Assembly: GCA_024305405.1 (NCBI GenBank)
Contig: JAKNDB010000043.1
Location: forward strand, 1 to 18,406
From: Dirofilaria immitis
Lineage: Eukaryota; Nematoda; Chromadorea; Rhabditida; Onchocercidae
DNA length: 18,406 bases
Reading direction: 5' to 3'
Shown: positions 7,981 through 17,573 of the stretch, piece after piece
Layout: each line of letters starts with the position of its first letter
How positions within the stretch are numbered: position 1 is the stretch's first letter
Notes under the pieces: model-generated
Seen by the model: only the letters and a program-made list of their open reading frames with translations
What the model was told of the DNA's origin: nothing
The model's database searches: none
Position numbers and translations under genes: made by a program

Positions 7981-8060
7981 TTTAGATCAATCTAATTATG
8001 GCTTGTAAAATAAAAACAAGTATACTGAAATGCTGAAAAATGTCGATAATAGAAAATACT
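7791..8060 (+). repeat. 34-bp direct repeat, one copy inside and one outside the foldback
   Basis: GAAATGCTGAAAAATGTCGA followed by TAATAGAAAATACT is present at 7791-7824 and again, without mismatch, at 8027-8060. The second copy lies outside the terminal inverted repeat. The right arm has the same pair at 12493-12526 and 12257-12290. Confidence 0.85.
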
Positions 8061-8809
8061 ATTACATTAAACAATAAAAAACGCATTTGCCATATTGCAT
8101 TGCAAACAACACCATACACTATACTAAAAAACCATATACTATACAATATAAAAAAACAAATTAAATGCTGAATTTATATTCAATATTCAAATTCCTGTTA
8201 ACACACATTCATAAAACAAATTACTTTACTTAATCTGAATGTCTATTAAGTGCTACAGAATGAATTTAAGATTAGTGCTTTAAAATTAATTGGAATTTTT
8301 CGTATTTTCTGCTAAAGTATCCAATTTTTTTGAATTTTCTACAAAAATGATTTTTGACGATAATAAATATGAGGTAAGCAATGCTAAATCCATGTTACCT
8401 TTTGATTGTCAAAGGAAAAAATATTTTCCAGAAACATATGAGATAAATAAGCAGTTAAAATTATAAGACACAAAACCTCATAAATTTTGATTTCTTAAAA
8501 ATTGAGAATCTTACCTAAATTCAAGTTAAATTCAGGCAAATTCTTCTCTTTCGTTGAGATAATATTGAATCCCAAATAATTTGAATGATATCTGCAAGAA
8601 AATTTTTTTAACTAAAAATATTTTTCCTTTGGCGATTAAACATAAAGTCTTTTTCAAAAACTAATTTTAAGTATTTAAAAATGTTGACATTTTCAGACTT
8701 CAAATTTTTCCAGGTAATTGTTTTTATCAATACCCATTTTCGAGTATTTATTTCGGGAATTAAAAAGTCTTTATCAAATAATCAAGCAGTAAATAATTTC
8801 GTTAAATTA
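7981..8809. other. Arm interior between foldback and repeat C, no gene
   Basis: AT-rich. A 20-bp unit is tandemly duplicated at 8111-8130 and 8131-8150 (ACCATACACTATACTAAAAA, ACCATATACTATACAATATA). TTATTGTTTAAT at 7644-7655 is inverted at 8066-8077 and may be a relic of an outer element boundary. A 62-codon frame on the minus strand (mirror 11843-12031) is broken here by single-base differences and is rejected as coding. Confidence 0.4.
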
Positions 8810-9589
8810 TTTGCAAAAAGAATTGAAATTTTGAAATTTCAGCATTTTTCAGAATTTTTCATATACAGATTTATTGGTAAGAATGCAAAAATTGAGAAAA
8901 AATTATATAAAAATTGCAAAAAGTAAGTAAAAAAATTCATACTCGAGCACCATGTCGTTCTTGGAGCACATATGTGGATGTGCAAATCGAACTTGATTAT
9001 AAGCATACATGATCGTATTTTTGGTATTAGCACCACAAGTAGCTTGTTCGATTAGTGGACTGTTATGTTTGAAGAAACCACACTAAAAATTTAATTGAAA
9101 ATTAAAATTTTCTTAAAATTTGAAAGCACCGAACAAATTAAATTTCTTAATATTTTGCCAATTCATTGAAAAATTTTGAATTAAAATTTAATTTTTTTTA
9201 AATCTAAAATAAAAGATGGATTAAATTTTTTAATATAGTAGCTTTTGAACAAATATATTTGAGTAGCATAATAGCAAATAATGTAAAAAATGATCAGGAA
9301 TAAATTTATCTAATAAAAACAATAACAACAGGCTTTGAACATTTTATTGCCTTTTATGAGGCTGAGTAAGAAATTCTAACAAATCACATCAAAAACTACG
9401 CAATTTATCTGTAGAATTTGAATAAAGCCTCATAGACTCCGAAAAAAAGTATTAATAGAGGAAAAAAACCTTAATAAACCTTGATAAAAGACACTTTTAA
9501 TTTGATAAATTTTTAGAAAAAGTTAATGGCATTTTGCTACAACTAACATTTTATTAAAAAATTTTTGTTATAAGGTAAACGAGCTCGAA
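8810..9589 (+). repeat. Dispersed non-coding repeat, copy C (most complete)
   Basis: Contains all landmarks of the family: TTTGCAAAAAGAATTG near the start, ATACAGATTTATTGGTAAGA, CACATATGTGGATGTGCAAA, TTTGAAGAAACCACACTAAA, TTTTGCCAATTCATTGAAAA. It also has the roughly 230-bp middle part missing from copy A, and ends with AAGTTAATGGCATTTTGCTA and ACATTTTATTAAAA. No open frame of note. Being the longest copy, it best defines the element (about 0.75 kb). Confidence 0.7.
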
Positions 9590-9919
9590 AGAGAAAGAGA
9601 AAATGAATATAATCTTTAGACGAGAAAAATCTTTTTCATTGGCTTTTAATTTATCTACTAAATAGCAAGTTATATATTATTTGAATTTCTATCACAAAAT
9701 GAAAATGAAAAAAAAAACTTTTCGAAACTTATTTTCAATACGGTGCAAAAAGAAATAAGCTAAAACTTGTTATAATATATTGATGATATAATTTGAAATG
9801 TTAATTGAACATTTTTCAACAAAAAAAGATTTTTAAAGTGATTTTTCTCTATCATAAAATAATTATCGATTTAAAGTAATTTCTAATAATTAGTCCTAAA
9901 AACACAATTAATTAATTTC

Positions 9920-10003
9920 AAAGATTAATTCGAAACAATTTTCAATGTGAAAAGATTAATTCGAACAATTTTCAAAAGATTAATTCGAAACAATTTTCAA
10001 TGA
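9920..10003 (+). repeat. Three tandem 24-31 bp units at the inner edge of the left arm
   Basis: AAAGATTAATTCGAAACAAT followed by TTTCA occurs at 9920-9950, 9951-9974 (one A shorter) and 9975-10003. Only the first unit has an inverted partner, at 10365-10395. The other two are in the unpaired centre. Confidence 0.85.
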
Positions 10004-10364
10004 CCATTTCACATTATTTTTTATTATTCTCAGTTTTAGCATTCCTTACTTCTCGAACATGCGATAAACCAATGAATATACCATTTAATAACGAAAATTG
10101 AACGACTAATTTCAAGCCTGAATAATAATAAAAAAATATATCATTTATTTTTGAAATGATATTAAACAGAAAAAACGAAAATTTTTCAACAATTTATCAA
10201 CAAAATCAAATATGATGAAATAAATATCTTGAATTACTTAATATTAGTTAATCATCGTTACAAAATAATTATACAAATATATTTATTTCTATGCTTACTT
10301 TAGAAAATGTAAATTTATGCGCTACATTACATTTTATAAAGTCATTAAATGATCAAAAAATATG
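9951..10364. other. Central spacer of the palindrome (414 bp)
   Basis: Single-copy sequence between the arms: two extra tandem units, then AT-rich DNA without an open frame. A small perfect hairpin ATATCATTT / AAATGATAT lies at 10138-10146 and 10154-10162 with a 7-nt loop. No origin, telomere repeat or adapter-like sequence was seen. Confidence 0.8.
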
Positions 10365-10729
10365 TCACATTGAAAATTGTTTCGAATTAATCTTTTGAAA
10401 TTAATTAATTGTGTTTTTAGGACTAATTATTAGAAATTACTTTAAATCGATAATTATTTTATGATAGAGAAAAATCACTTTAAAAAATCTTTTTTTGTTG
10501 AAAAATGTTCAATTAACATTTCAAATTATATCATCAATATATTATAACAAGTTTTAGCTTATTTCTTTTTGCACCGTATTGAAAATAAGTTTCGAAAAGT
10601 TTTTTTTTTCATTTTCATTTTGTGATAGAAATTCAAATAATATATAACTTGCTATTTAGTAGATAAATTAAAAGCCAATGAAAAAAGATTTTTCTCGTCT
10701 AAAGATTATATTCATTTTCTCTTTCTCTT

Positions 10730-11505
10730 TTCGAGCTCGTTTACCTTATAACAAAAATTTTTTAATAAAATGTTAGTTGTAGCAAAATGCCATTAACTTT
10801 TTCTAAAAATTTATCAAATTAAAAGTGTCTTTTATCAAGGTTTATTAAGGTTTTTTTCCTCTATTAATACTTTTTTTCGGAGTCTATGAGGCTTTATTCA
10901 AATTCTACAGATAAATTGCGTAGTTTTGATGTGATTTGTTAGAATTTCTTACTCAGCCTCATAAAAGGCACTAAAATGTTCAAAGCCTGTTGTTATTGTT
11001 TTTATTAGATAAATTTATTCCTGATCATTTTTTACATTATTTGCTATTATGCTACTCAAATATATTTGTTCAAAAGCTACTATATTAAAAAATTTAATCC
11101 ATCTTTTATTTTAGATTTAAAAAAATTAAATTTTAATTCAAAATTTCTTTCAATGAATTGGCAAAATATTAAGAAATTTAATTTGTTCGGTGCTTTCAAA
11201 TTTTAAGAAAATTTTAATTTTCAATTAAATTTTTAGTGTGGTTTCTTCAAACATAACAGTCCACTAATCGAACAAGCTACTTGTGGTGCTAATACCAAAA
11301 ATACGATCATGTATGCTTATAATCAAGTTCGATTTGCACATCCACATATGTGCTCCGAAGAACGACATGGTGCTCGAGTATGAATTTTTTTACTTACTTT
11401 TGCAATTTTTATATAATTTTTTCTCAATTTTTGCATTCTTACCAATAAATCTGTATATGAAAATTCTGAAAAATGCTGAAATTTCAAAATTTCAATTCTT
11501 TTTGC
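10730..11505 (-). repeat. Dispersed non-coding repeat, copy C' (mirror of C)
   Basis: Same landmarks in reverse order, for example GTGGTTTCTTCAAACATAAC at about 11237 and CCACATATGTGCTCCGAAGA. It differs from copy C by small changes such as an extra C in the GTTCTTCGGAGC block compared with 8953-8963. Confidence 0.7.
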
Positions 11506-12336
11506 AAATAATTTAACGAAATTATTTACTGTGATTATTTGATAAAGACTTTTTAATTCCCGAAATAAATACTCGAAAATGGGTATTGATAAAAACAATT
11601 ACCTGGAAAAATTTGAAGTCTGAAAATGTCAACATTTTTAAATACTTAAAATTAGTTTTTGAAAAAGACTTTATGTTTAATCGCCAAAGGAAAAATATTT
11701 TTAGTTAAAAAAATTTTCTTGCAGATATCATTCAAATTATTTGGGATTCAATATTATCTCAACGAAAGAGAAGAATTTGCCTGAATTTAACTTGAATTTA
11801 GGTAAGATTCTCAATTTTTAAGAAATCAAAATTTATGAGGTTTTGTGTCTTATAATTTTAACTGCTTATTTATCTCATATGTTTCTGGAAAATATTTTTT
11901 CCCTTGACAATCAAAAAGGTAACATGGATTTAGCATTGCTTACCTCATATTTATTATCGTCAAAAATCATTTTTGTAGAAAATTCAAAAAAATTGGATAC
12001 TTTAGCAGAAAATACGAAAAATTCCAATTAATTTTAAAGCACTAATCTTAAATTCATTCTGTAGCACTTAATAGACATTCAGATTAAGTAAAGTAATTTG
12101 TTTTATGAATGTGTGTTAACAGGAATTTGAATATTGAATATAAATTCAGCATTTAATTTGTTTTTTTATATTGTATAGTATATGGTTTTTTAGTATAGTG
12201 TATGGTGTTGTTTGCAATGCAATATGGCAAATGCGTTTTTTATTGTTTAATGTAATAGTATTTTCTATTATCGACATTTTTCAGCATTTCAGTATACTTG
12301 TTTTTATTTTACAAGCCATAATTAGATTGATCTAAA
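11506..12336. other. Arm interior, right copy, no gene supported
   Basis: Mirror of 7981-8809. It contains an open frame of 62 codons (11843-12031, plus) that reads smoothly here but is frameshifted in the left arm around TTTTCCCTTGACAATCAAAA, so it is not supported as a gene. Confidence 0.4.
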
Positions 12337-12526
12337 TAATTAATGCTAGTTTTGTTGTTACTCTTTGTTGAATTGGTTGAGTCAATGTCACAACAGATTC
12401 GAAATAAGGTTTATTTTTTATGTAGAACAGGAATAGAACGACGTAATAAAATTGATAATCGCACGGGTTTCAATAACAGTACTAATGATTAAAGTATTTT
12501 CTATTATCGACATTTTTCAGCATTTC
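12257..12526 (-). repeat. 34-bp direct repeat pair, right arm
   Basis: AGTATTTTCTATTATCGACA followed by TTTTTCAGCATTTC at 12257-12290 and 12493-12526, mirroring the left-arm pair without change. Confidence 0.85.
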
Positions 12527-12612
12527 TACATAAAAATAAACCTTATTTCGAATCTGTTGTGACATTGGCTCAACCAATTCAATAAAACTAACAACAAGAC
12601 TAGCCTTAATTA
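12337..12612. mobile_element. 276-bp foldback / MITE-like element (right arm)
   Basis: Mirror of the left-arm element, same length and structure. One visible substitution (GGTTGAGTCAATG near 12374, against GAGCC in the other three termini) lies in a terminal repeat. Its position is unchanged, so it inserted before the arms were duplicated. Confidence 0.7.
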
Positions 12613-12656
12613 TTATTAATTATATATTTAATTATTATTACTAATTATCTGTATAA

Positions 12657-13220
12657 AATAAATTAAACAATAAATAATTACACTAAATTATTTGCAAAAG
12701 AAGAGTTTTTTCAAAATTTTTCATAACAGATTTATTGACAAGAATTCAATAGTTGAACAAAAATCATAATAAATGTTGCAAAAGAAAGTTAAAAAAAAAT
12801 TCGTACGCGAGCAGCATATCGTTCTTCGGAGTACAGATGTGAGTCTGCAAATCAAACTTGATTATAAGCATACTCAATCGTATTTTTGATATTAGTATTT
12901 TAAATAGCTGTTCAGTTAGTGGCCTGTTACGTTTGAAGAAACCACACTAAAATATTTCATTGAAAATTTAAACTTTCTTAAACTTTGAAAGCTGAACAAA
13001 TCAAATTTCTTAATATTTTTGCCAATTCATTAACAGAAAATTTGAATAAAAATTTAATTTTTTTTTTTTAAATGCTAAAGTAAAAGACAGATTAAATCTT
13101 TTAACACGTTAGCAATCATTGTGATACAAATGCATTTGGATAGCACAATGGCGATGTAAAATGATGTAAAAAAGACCAGCAATAAATTTATTTGACAAAA
13201 GCAATAACAACGGAATTAAT
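12657..13220 (+). repeat. Dispersed non-coding repeat, copy B' (mirror of B)
   Basis: Contains TTACGTTTGAAGAAACCACA (about 12927-12946), TTTTTGCCAATTCATTAACA and the B-specific sequence AGCACAATGGCGATG. Equivalent to 7095-7660. Confidence 0.65.
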
Positions 13221-13935
13221 ACAATTTTTGCGCGTTTCATTCATTTATTTTGAACTGCTCTGATGTTAAATGAGGTTGAATACAAAGTTTTAGCAAAATA
13301 TATCAAAAAGTAATGATAAAAATAAGATAACAAAACTTCATGAAATCGCATCAAATATACAAAAGCAAACAATACAGAAAGGGAAAAATAAAATCGATGT
13401 TGGAATAAAAATACAGTATGTGATAATATTGTTTACTTAAATGTATTCATGTCCTCTCATGATTTCAAATTCTCTTTTTAATGAGTATCGTTTGAAAAAA
13501 GAGATTTAATAATATTAATTTCTGAATGTAGATTCAGAATATGCTGCATTATATTCTCATAGACGTTATTTATTCTATTCATTAAACTATTAATTTATAA
13601 AAAGTATATTTCCACTGTTGAATGGAATTCCACTCTTCCCTGTTTTGGTTTTCTGGCATCATGATTCGTGTGTCATACAAACAAGTATTATATATCAGCT
13701 CAACAGCAGATATGTTATGTTTGACAACTTAAAGTTTCATAATAACAAAAAAATTAGAGTGAAACGAAACTTGAGTATCTCAATAACGTTTTCGAATTAC
13801 GAGTGGAAACTGTAATGATTGTAAGTAAAGCAAGCAAATGTTAAAAAAATTTGAATATTATGAATTAAGCATGAAAATTTAAGTAGCAAAATGAACGCGA
13901 TATGAAAATCTAATTGAATTTGAAAATCATCAATT
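13221..13935. other. Sequence downstream of the right zinc-finger gene, no gene supported
   Basis: Mirror of 6380-7094. The plus-strand 65-codon frame at 13618-13815 matches the left one except for Ile instead of Phe. It has no ATG at its beginning, no splice signals that I can defend and no recognised domain. Confidence 0.35.
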
Positions 13936-13941
13936 TTTATT
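13936..13941 (-). terminator. Candidate polyadenylation signal, right zinc-finger gene
   Basis: AATAAA on the minus strand, 60 nt past the stop of the -1 frame tail; the mirror of 6374-6379. Confidence 0.35.
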
Positions 13942-14000
13942 AACTATTTTTATCAATCAATTAAGTAATTATAAAGATAACATAAAAGGTAAAATAATGC

Positions 14001-14261
14001 TCACAGTTTTGCATACGAAATTATTTCCTTTGTTAATATAGCTGTTTTGAGAATGTCAGCTGTAAGTGCAATAGCCTTGCAACGATGTAATATAGTTGAA
14101 TGTTCCTTTTTATTTCTCAGCAAATTATAATTTCCACTGAATTCTGCGCTATTAGCGCTGAACTCGCATGGTTCATGTTTATTCATTTGGACAGGCTGAG
14201 TGAGATTTTTGTCGCACACATCGCGTTCGAACAGTTTCTCACGTGCATGTATTCGATAATG
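14001..14261 (-). pseudogene. -1 frame continuation of the right zinc-finger gene
   Basis: Eighty-six codons beginning HYRIH, identical in the part I compared to the left copy (the last 72 residues are the same). Restores finger 8, then a decayed finger (RDVCDKNLTQ... NKHE) and a Ser/Lys/Leu-rich tail. That the tail has no stop and no amino-acid change between arms, in a region where other non-coding stretches carry indels, is weak support for its still being part of the protein; recent gene conversion is the alternative. Confidence 0.65.
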
Positions 14262-14995
14262 TTTTTTAGGCTACCAAGCTTGCTGAATTGCTTATTACAT
14301 ACATCACAATTGTGCGGTTTCACACCTATATGTATTAGACTATGTCTATTCAGATTAGTGAGTTGATTGAAACTTTTACCGCATACATCGCACTTGTACG
14401 GTTTCACGCTTGTATGTGTTCGACTATGTCTATTCAGATTAGCGCGTTGATTGAAACTTTCACCGCATACATTGCACTTGTACGGTTTCACGTCTGTATG
14501 TATTTGACTATGTCTATTCAGATCACAGCGTCGATTGAAACTTTTACCGCATACATCGCACTTGCACGGTTTCACGCCCTTATGTATTAGATTATGTGCC
14601 TTCAGATTAGTGCGTTGATTAAAACCCTTATCGCATACATCGGACTTGTACGGCTTCACGCCTGTATGTATTAGACTATGTCTATTCAGATTACCCTGTA
14701 GATTGAAACTTTGATCGCATACATCGCACTTGTACGGTTTCACGCCTGTATGTATTAGACTATGTAATTTCAGATTACCCCGTTGATTGAAACTTTTACC
14801 GCATACATCGCACTTGAACGGTCTCTCTCCTGTATGTATTCGATTATGTTTTGTCAGAGCGCTAGACGAAATGAATCCTTTACCGCACGTCTCGCACTTG
14901 AACGGTTTCTCGTTTGTGTTTGTCCGATTACATTCATTTAAATCCAATTGAACAGTTGTTTTTGCCTGCACTGATAAATTGCTTTTGGTTAATAT
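14183..14995 (-). CDS. Tandem C2H2 zinc-finger exon, 8 fingers (right arm)
   Basis: Mirror paralogue of the left zinc-finger exon, transcribed towards the palindrome centre. Numbering from the GTG at 14971, fingers begin at residues 26, 54, 82, 110, 138, 166, 194 and 222. Fingers 1-3 and 5-7 are complete; finger 4 has Ser for its first Cys, as in the left arm; finger 8 loses its His pair at the frame disruption. Fingers 5 and 6 are unique to this copy, with helix positions -1/2/3/6 reading R-C-D-R and Q-A-N-R. They carry the 84 nt (one finger net) by which this array is longer. Finger 7 has Thr where the left has Ala, and finger 8 has Lys where the left has Glu. No in-frame ATG precedes the fingers; the exon is taken from the TTTCAG acceptor. 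This copy, having no internal duplicate finger, is probably closer to the ancestral array. Confidence 0.8.
   Translation of the reverse strand: MLTKSNLSVQAKTTVQLDLNECNRTNTNEKPFKCETCGKGFISSSALTKHNRIHTGERPFKCDVCGKSFNQRGNLKLHSLIHTGVKPYKCDVCDQSFNLQGNLNRHSLIHTGVKPYKSDVCDKGFNQRTNLKAHNLIHKGVKPCKCDVCGKSFNRRCDLNRHSQIHTDVKPYKCNVCGESFNQRANLNRHSRTHTSVKPYKCDVCGKSFNQLTNLNRHSLIHIGVKPHNCDVCNKQFSKLGSLKNIIEYMHVRNCSNAMCATKISLSLSK
14261..14267 (-). other. A AAA AAC heptamer at a frame disruption (right arm)
   Basis: Same heptamer and same -1 rescue (CAT TAT CGA ATA CAT) as 6048-6054. Both arms have an A6 run. Confidence 0.6.
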
Positions 14996-15001
14996 CTGAA
15001 A
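14996..15001 (-). promoter_or_regulatory. Probable 3' splice acceptor (TTTCAG), right zinc-finger exon
   Basis: Read on the minus strand, AATAATTTCAG precedes the open frame exactly as in the left arm, with the first upstream stop inside the acceptor. Confidence 0.6.
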
Positions 15002-16828
15002 TTATTTGAAATGATTCATTTCATAACATGGTGTGATTCTGGAACCTAAACTATTTTCTATGCTGATTTAAAACAGAATATGGCATGATATGATGCGGAA
15101 AAACAAAGAAAATTGACGAAATGTATTTGCGAAATCATTTTACAAATCTTTTATATAAGTTCTTTCATGTTATGCTATAGTGAGTTCAAACGCAAAATAT
15201 TGACTTTCAAAAATTACGAAAAATATTGACTATTTCGAAAATGACGAAAAAAACAGATAAAAGCAAAAACCAAAACGGAAAATTTATAAATTGTTACTTG
15301 GGTGATGCAGAATGGTAATGTGGCTACTAGAGTATAATAAGGCAGCAGCATATTAATTTGCAAGCAATTTCTACGATAAATGGTAATAATTGAAGTTCGA
15401 ATTCTTCCGGGTAATTCTGAATTGATGCTCTAAAAAATACTTCACAAAATATATAAATCAACGGAGAGTGAATCGCAGTGAATAGTAAACGCTGTACTGA
15501 TTTGGAATGTTATTTGGAGACTGATTTTAAACATTTCTATGAGTACCCAATTATTGCTTTTAATCTTTTGCATAATCATGATAGTTTTATGGCGATGAAA
15601 AGTGATTCATAAAAAAAAAGCGAGTTGAAAGCATTCGTAATCCTTAATACTATGCATTTTTTGTGAAGTACTAACAACTTTTTCATAGTTTCATGGAAAA
15701 TCACAGGTTTATCTAAATTTATGCGAATAAAAATCACGATTATCTCTCTAATTCCAATGCAACGGATCATTCAACTTTTTATTGTAAAATGTAAAATAGA
15801 ATTAAGCAAATGATTTCTGCTAATGAACAATTCGTTACAAATATCTATTTGTTAACAAAAACATTTATAGAAAATGATTACCTCAGGTATGAAATCTGAC
15901 TTTAATTATTTTTTGCGCAAAATATAAATGTTTATTTCTAGCTTTTCCTATACAAAGCCTACTTTTAAGAAACAATAAGTTTTTTTTCAAACGAGTCGAT
16001 TATTCGGAAATTTTGTTCATAAATTTTTGTTTTATTCATAAAAGTGACATATTTTTTTACAATGGTTTCATTGAAATAAAACACATTTAACGAGATATCT
16101 TTGCTTTAGAAATATGAATCAAAATAAGCTATAGTATGAGATGACTTGTTTAAACCAAAATATTTAATAATATAAAAATGTTTTGATTATATCAATATAT
16201 TTATTACGTTATAATATTTTGGCAGTTACTAAGATATAAGGTCATTCTAAAAAGCATGAAAATTTCAAGTAAAAATTTAGAAATAAATATACTATGCTAT
16301 TGTTTATTAAACGTTATTTTTTGGAAATTATTAATTTGCTATCAATTTAATTCCATGAATTTAGAATTGCGATTGATTTGGACCTACGTTTGGTTTAAAC
16401 ACTGAACAAATTTATTGTAAAAATAAATTTCAGTAACTTTACAATATCTATAAAAGCACTTTCTGGATCGAATTCCCAGATTGTTTTATAATCTATGCTA
16501 TATTTATGATGTACTTCCATACAATCAAGATTTATAAAAGTGGAATATTTTTAATGTCCTTTAGCGATAATAAGATTCGCGTGTAAACAATATTTTTTAC
16601 ACAGGAATCTACAAAAAATTTGTTTTTGAATAAACATAATCTTTTCGTCTTTACATATTTACGTTGTTTTGCAGCTCAAAATAACCATTTTTTTATTTTG
16701 AATTAATTAATATTTGCTAAACGAATATTTTGAAGAAAAAGTAGGCGCTGTGTGAGCTAAAGCCGAAACATGTAATTATTTGTGTACACATAAAAATATT
16801 GAGAGGTTAAAATGTACCATAATTGCAA
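15002..16828. other. Upstream region of the right zinc-finger exon, no gene supported
   Basis: Mirror of 3586-5397. Homopolymer differences relative to the left arm occur at about 15247, 15611 and 15981, where the arms' short frames diverge. A missing first exon of the zinc-finger gene may lie here. Confidence 0.35.
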
Positions 16829-17008
16829 ATGGATCAACAAGTCGAAAAAGATGACCATATAATTTATACATTATGTTATTTTGGAAATTTCATTTGTTAT
16901 TTCTCAAGCAACCACGGACATGAATCAACGGATTCAGAACAAGCGCAACATGGCGTACCGTTAGTGGCTATATCTAGTTGCTGTTCTTATTGGACTAGTC
17001 ATCATTGA
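16829..17008 (+). CDS. Orphan 59-codon reading frame, function unknown (right copy)
   Basis: ATG at 16829, TGA ending at 17008; the predicted protein is identical to the left-arm copy at 3400-3579. It contains CYFGNFICYF in its first half and ends SSCCSYWTSHH. It points towards the outside of the palindrome, away from the zinc-finger exon, so it cannot be that gene's first exon. No ribosome or splice context convinces me. Unknown; possibly a short secreted/membrane peptide, a single exon or a relic. Confidence 0.22.
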   Translation: MDQQVEKDDHIIYTLCYFGNFICYFSSNHGHESTDSEQAQHGVPLVAISSCCSYWTSHH

Positions 17009-17051
17009 ATGGTAATTGTTTCAGCCTTCCTAAAACTAAAATTTAAAGCAC

Positions 17052-17573
17052 TTCAAGTTCATTTATTTTATAACAAAATCCTTTAATAAAATGTCAGTTC
17101 TAGTAAAATGCCATTAACTTTCTCTAAAAATTCATCAAATTAGAAGTGTTTTTTATTATGGTTTACCTAATTTTTCTCTATTAATGTTTTGTTTTCATCT
17201 TTTATTTTCGCATTTAAAAAAATTAAAAATTTATTCAAAAAAATTAAAAAAATTTTTTCAGATTTTCTGCCAATGAATTGGCAAAAACATTAAGTTTTAT
17301 TTGTTAGGTGCTTTTAAAGTTTTTAAAAATTTTAATTTTCAAACAAATTTTTTAATGTGGTTTCTTCAAACGTAACAGACCACCAACCGAACAAGCCACT
17401 TACAATACTAATACAGAAAATATGGATATGCATGCGGATAATTAAATTCGATTTGCACATCCACATATGTGCTCCGACGAACGACTGAGTATGAATTTCT
17501 TTTTTTTCCTTTTTGCAATATTCATATAATTTTTGCTCAATTATTGAATTCTTGCCAATAAATCTGTTATGAA
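17052..17573 (-). repeat. Dispersed non-coding repeat, copy A' (mirror of A)
   Basis: Contains GTGGTTTCTTCAAACGTAAC (about 17357) and CCACATATGTGCTCCGACGA, and has the same internal deletion as copy A, so the deletion predates arm duplication. Confidence 0.7.

Larger units (their letters stand above)
2005..9950 (+). repeat. Left arm of giant inverted repeat (palindrome)
   Basis: The reverse complement of this whole stretch is found at 10365-18406, in the same order and without rearrangement. Outer anchor: TAATTATCAGTAGCAGTAGG from 2005 against the last bases of the window. Inner anchor: ACAATTTTCAATGTGA (9935-9950) against 10365-10380. Bases 2041-2250 show no difference from their partner by eye. 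Elsewhere there are single substitutions (for example near 3919, 4919 and 5055) and many 1-3 nt homopolymer differences. The left arm is 96 bp shorter, of which 84 bp is one missing zinc finger. Such arms could be a recent inverted duplication kept alike by gene conversion, or two haplotypes joined head to head in assembly. Confidence 0.95.

Noticed and set aside
8111..8150. Two adjacent 20-bp units as a possible CRISPR or satellite
   Set aside because: Only two imperfect units with no spacer structure; a simple local duplication.
11843..12031. 62-codon frame in the right arm
   Set aside because: Frameshifted in the left arm by small indels around the TTGACAATC block.
13618..13815. 65-codon frame seen in both arms (also 6500-6697)
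   Set aside because: Begins at TTG, no ATG near the start, one non-synonymous arm difference, no recognised domain. Kept only as a note in the regional entries.
14100..14366. Plus-strand frames of 82-88 codons across the right zinc-finger array (and 5949-6215 minus in the left)
   Set aside because: Antisense shadows of the finger repeats; their periodic sequence (IETFTAYIALVRF) is the reverse reading of the 84-nt finger unit.
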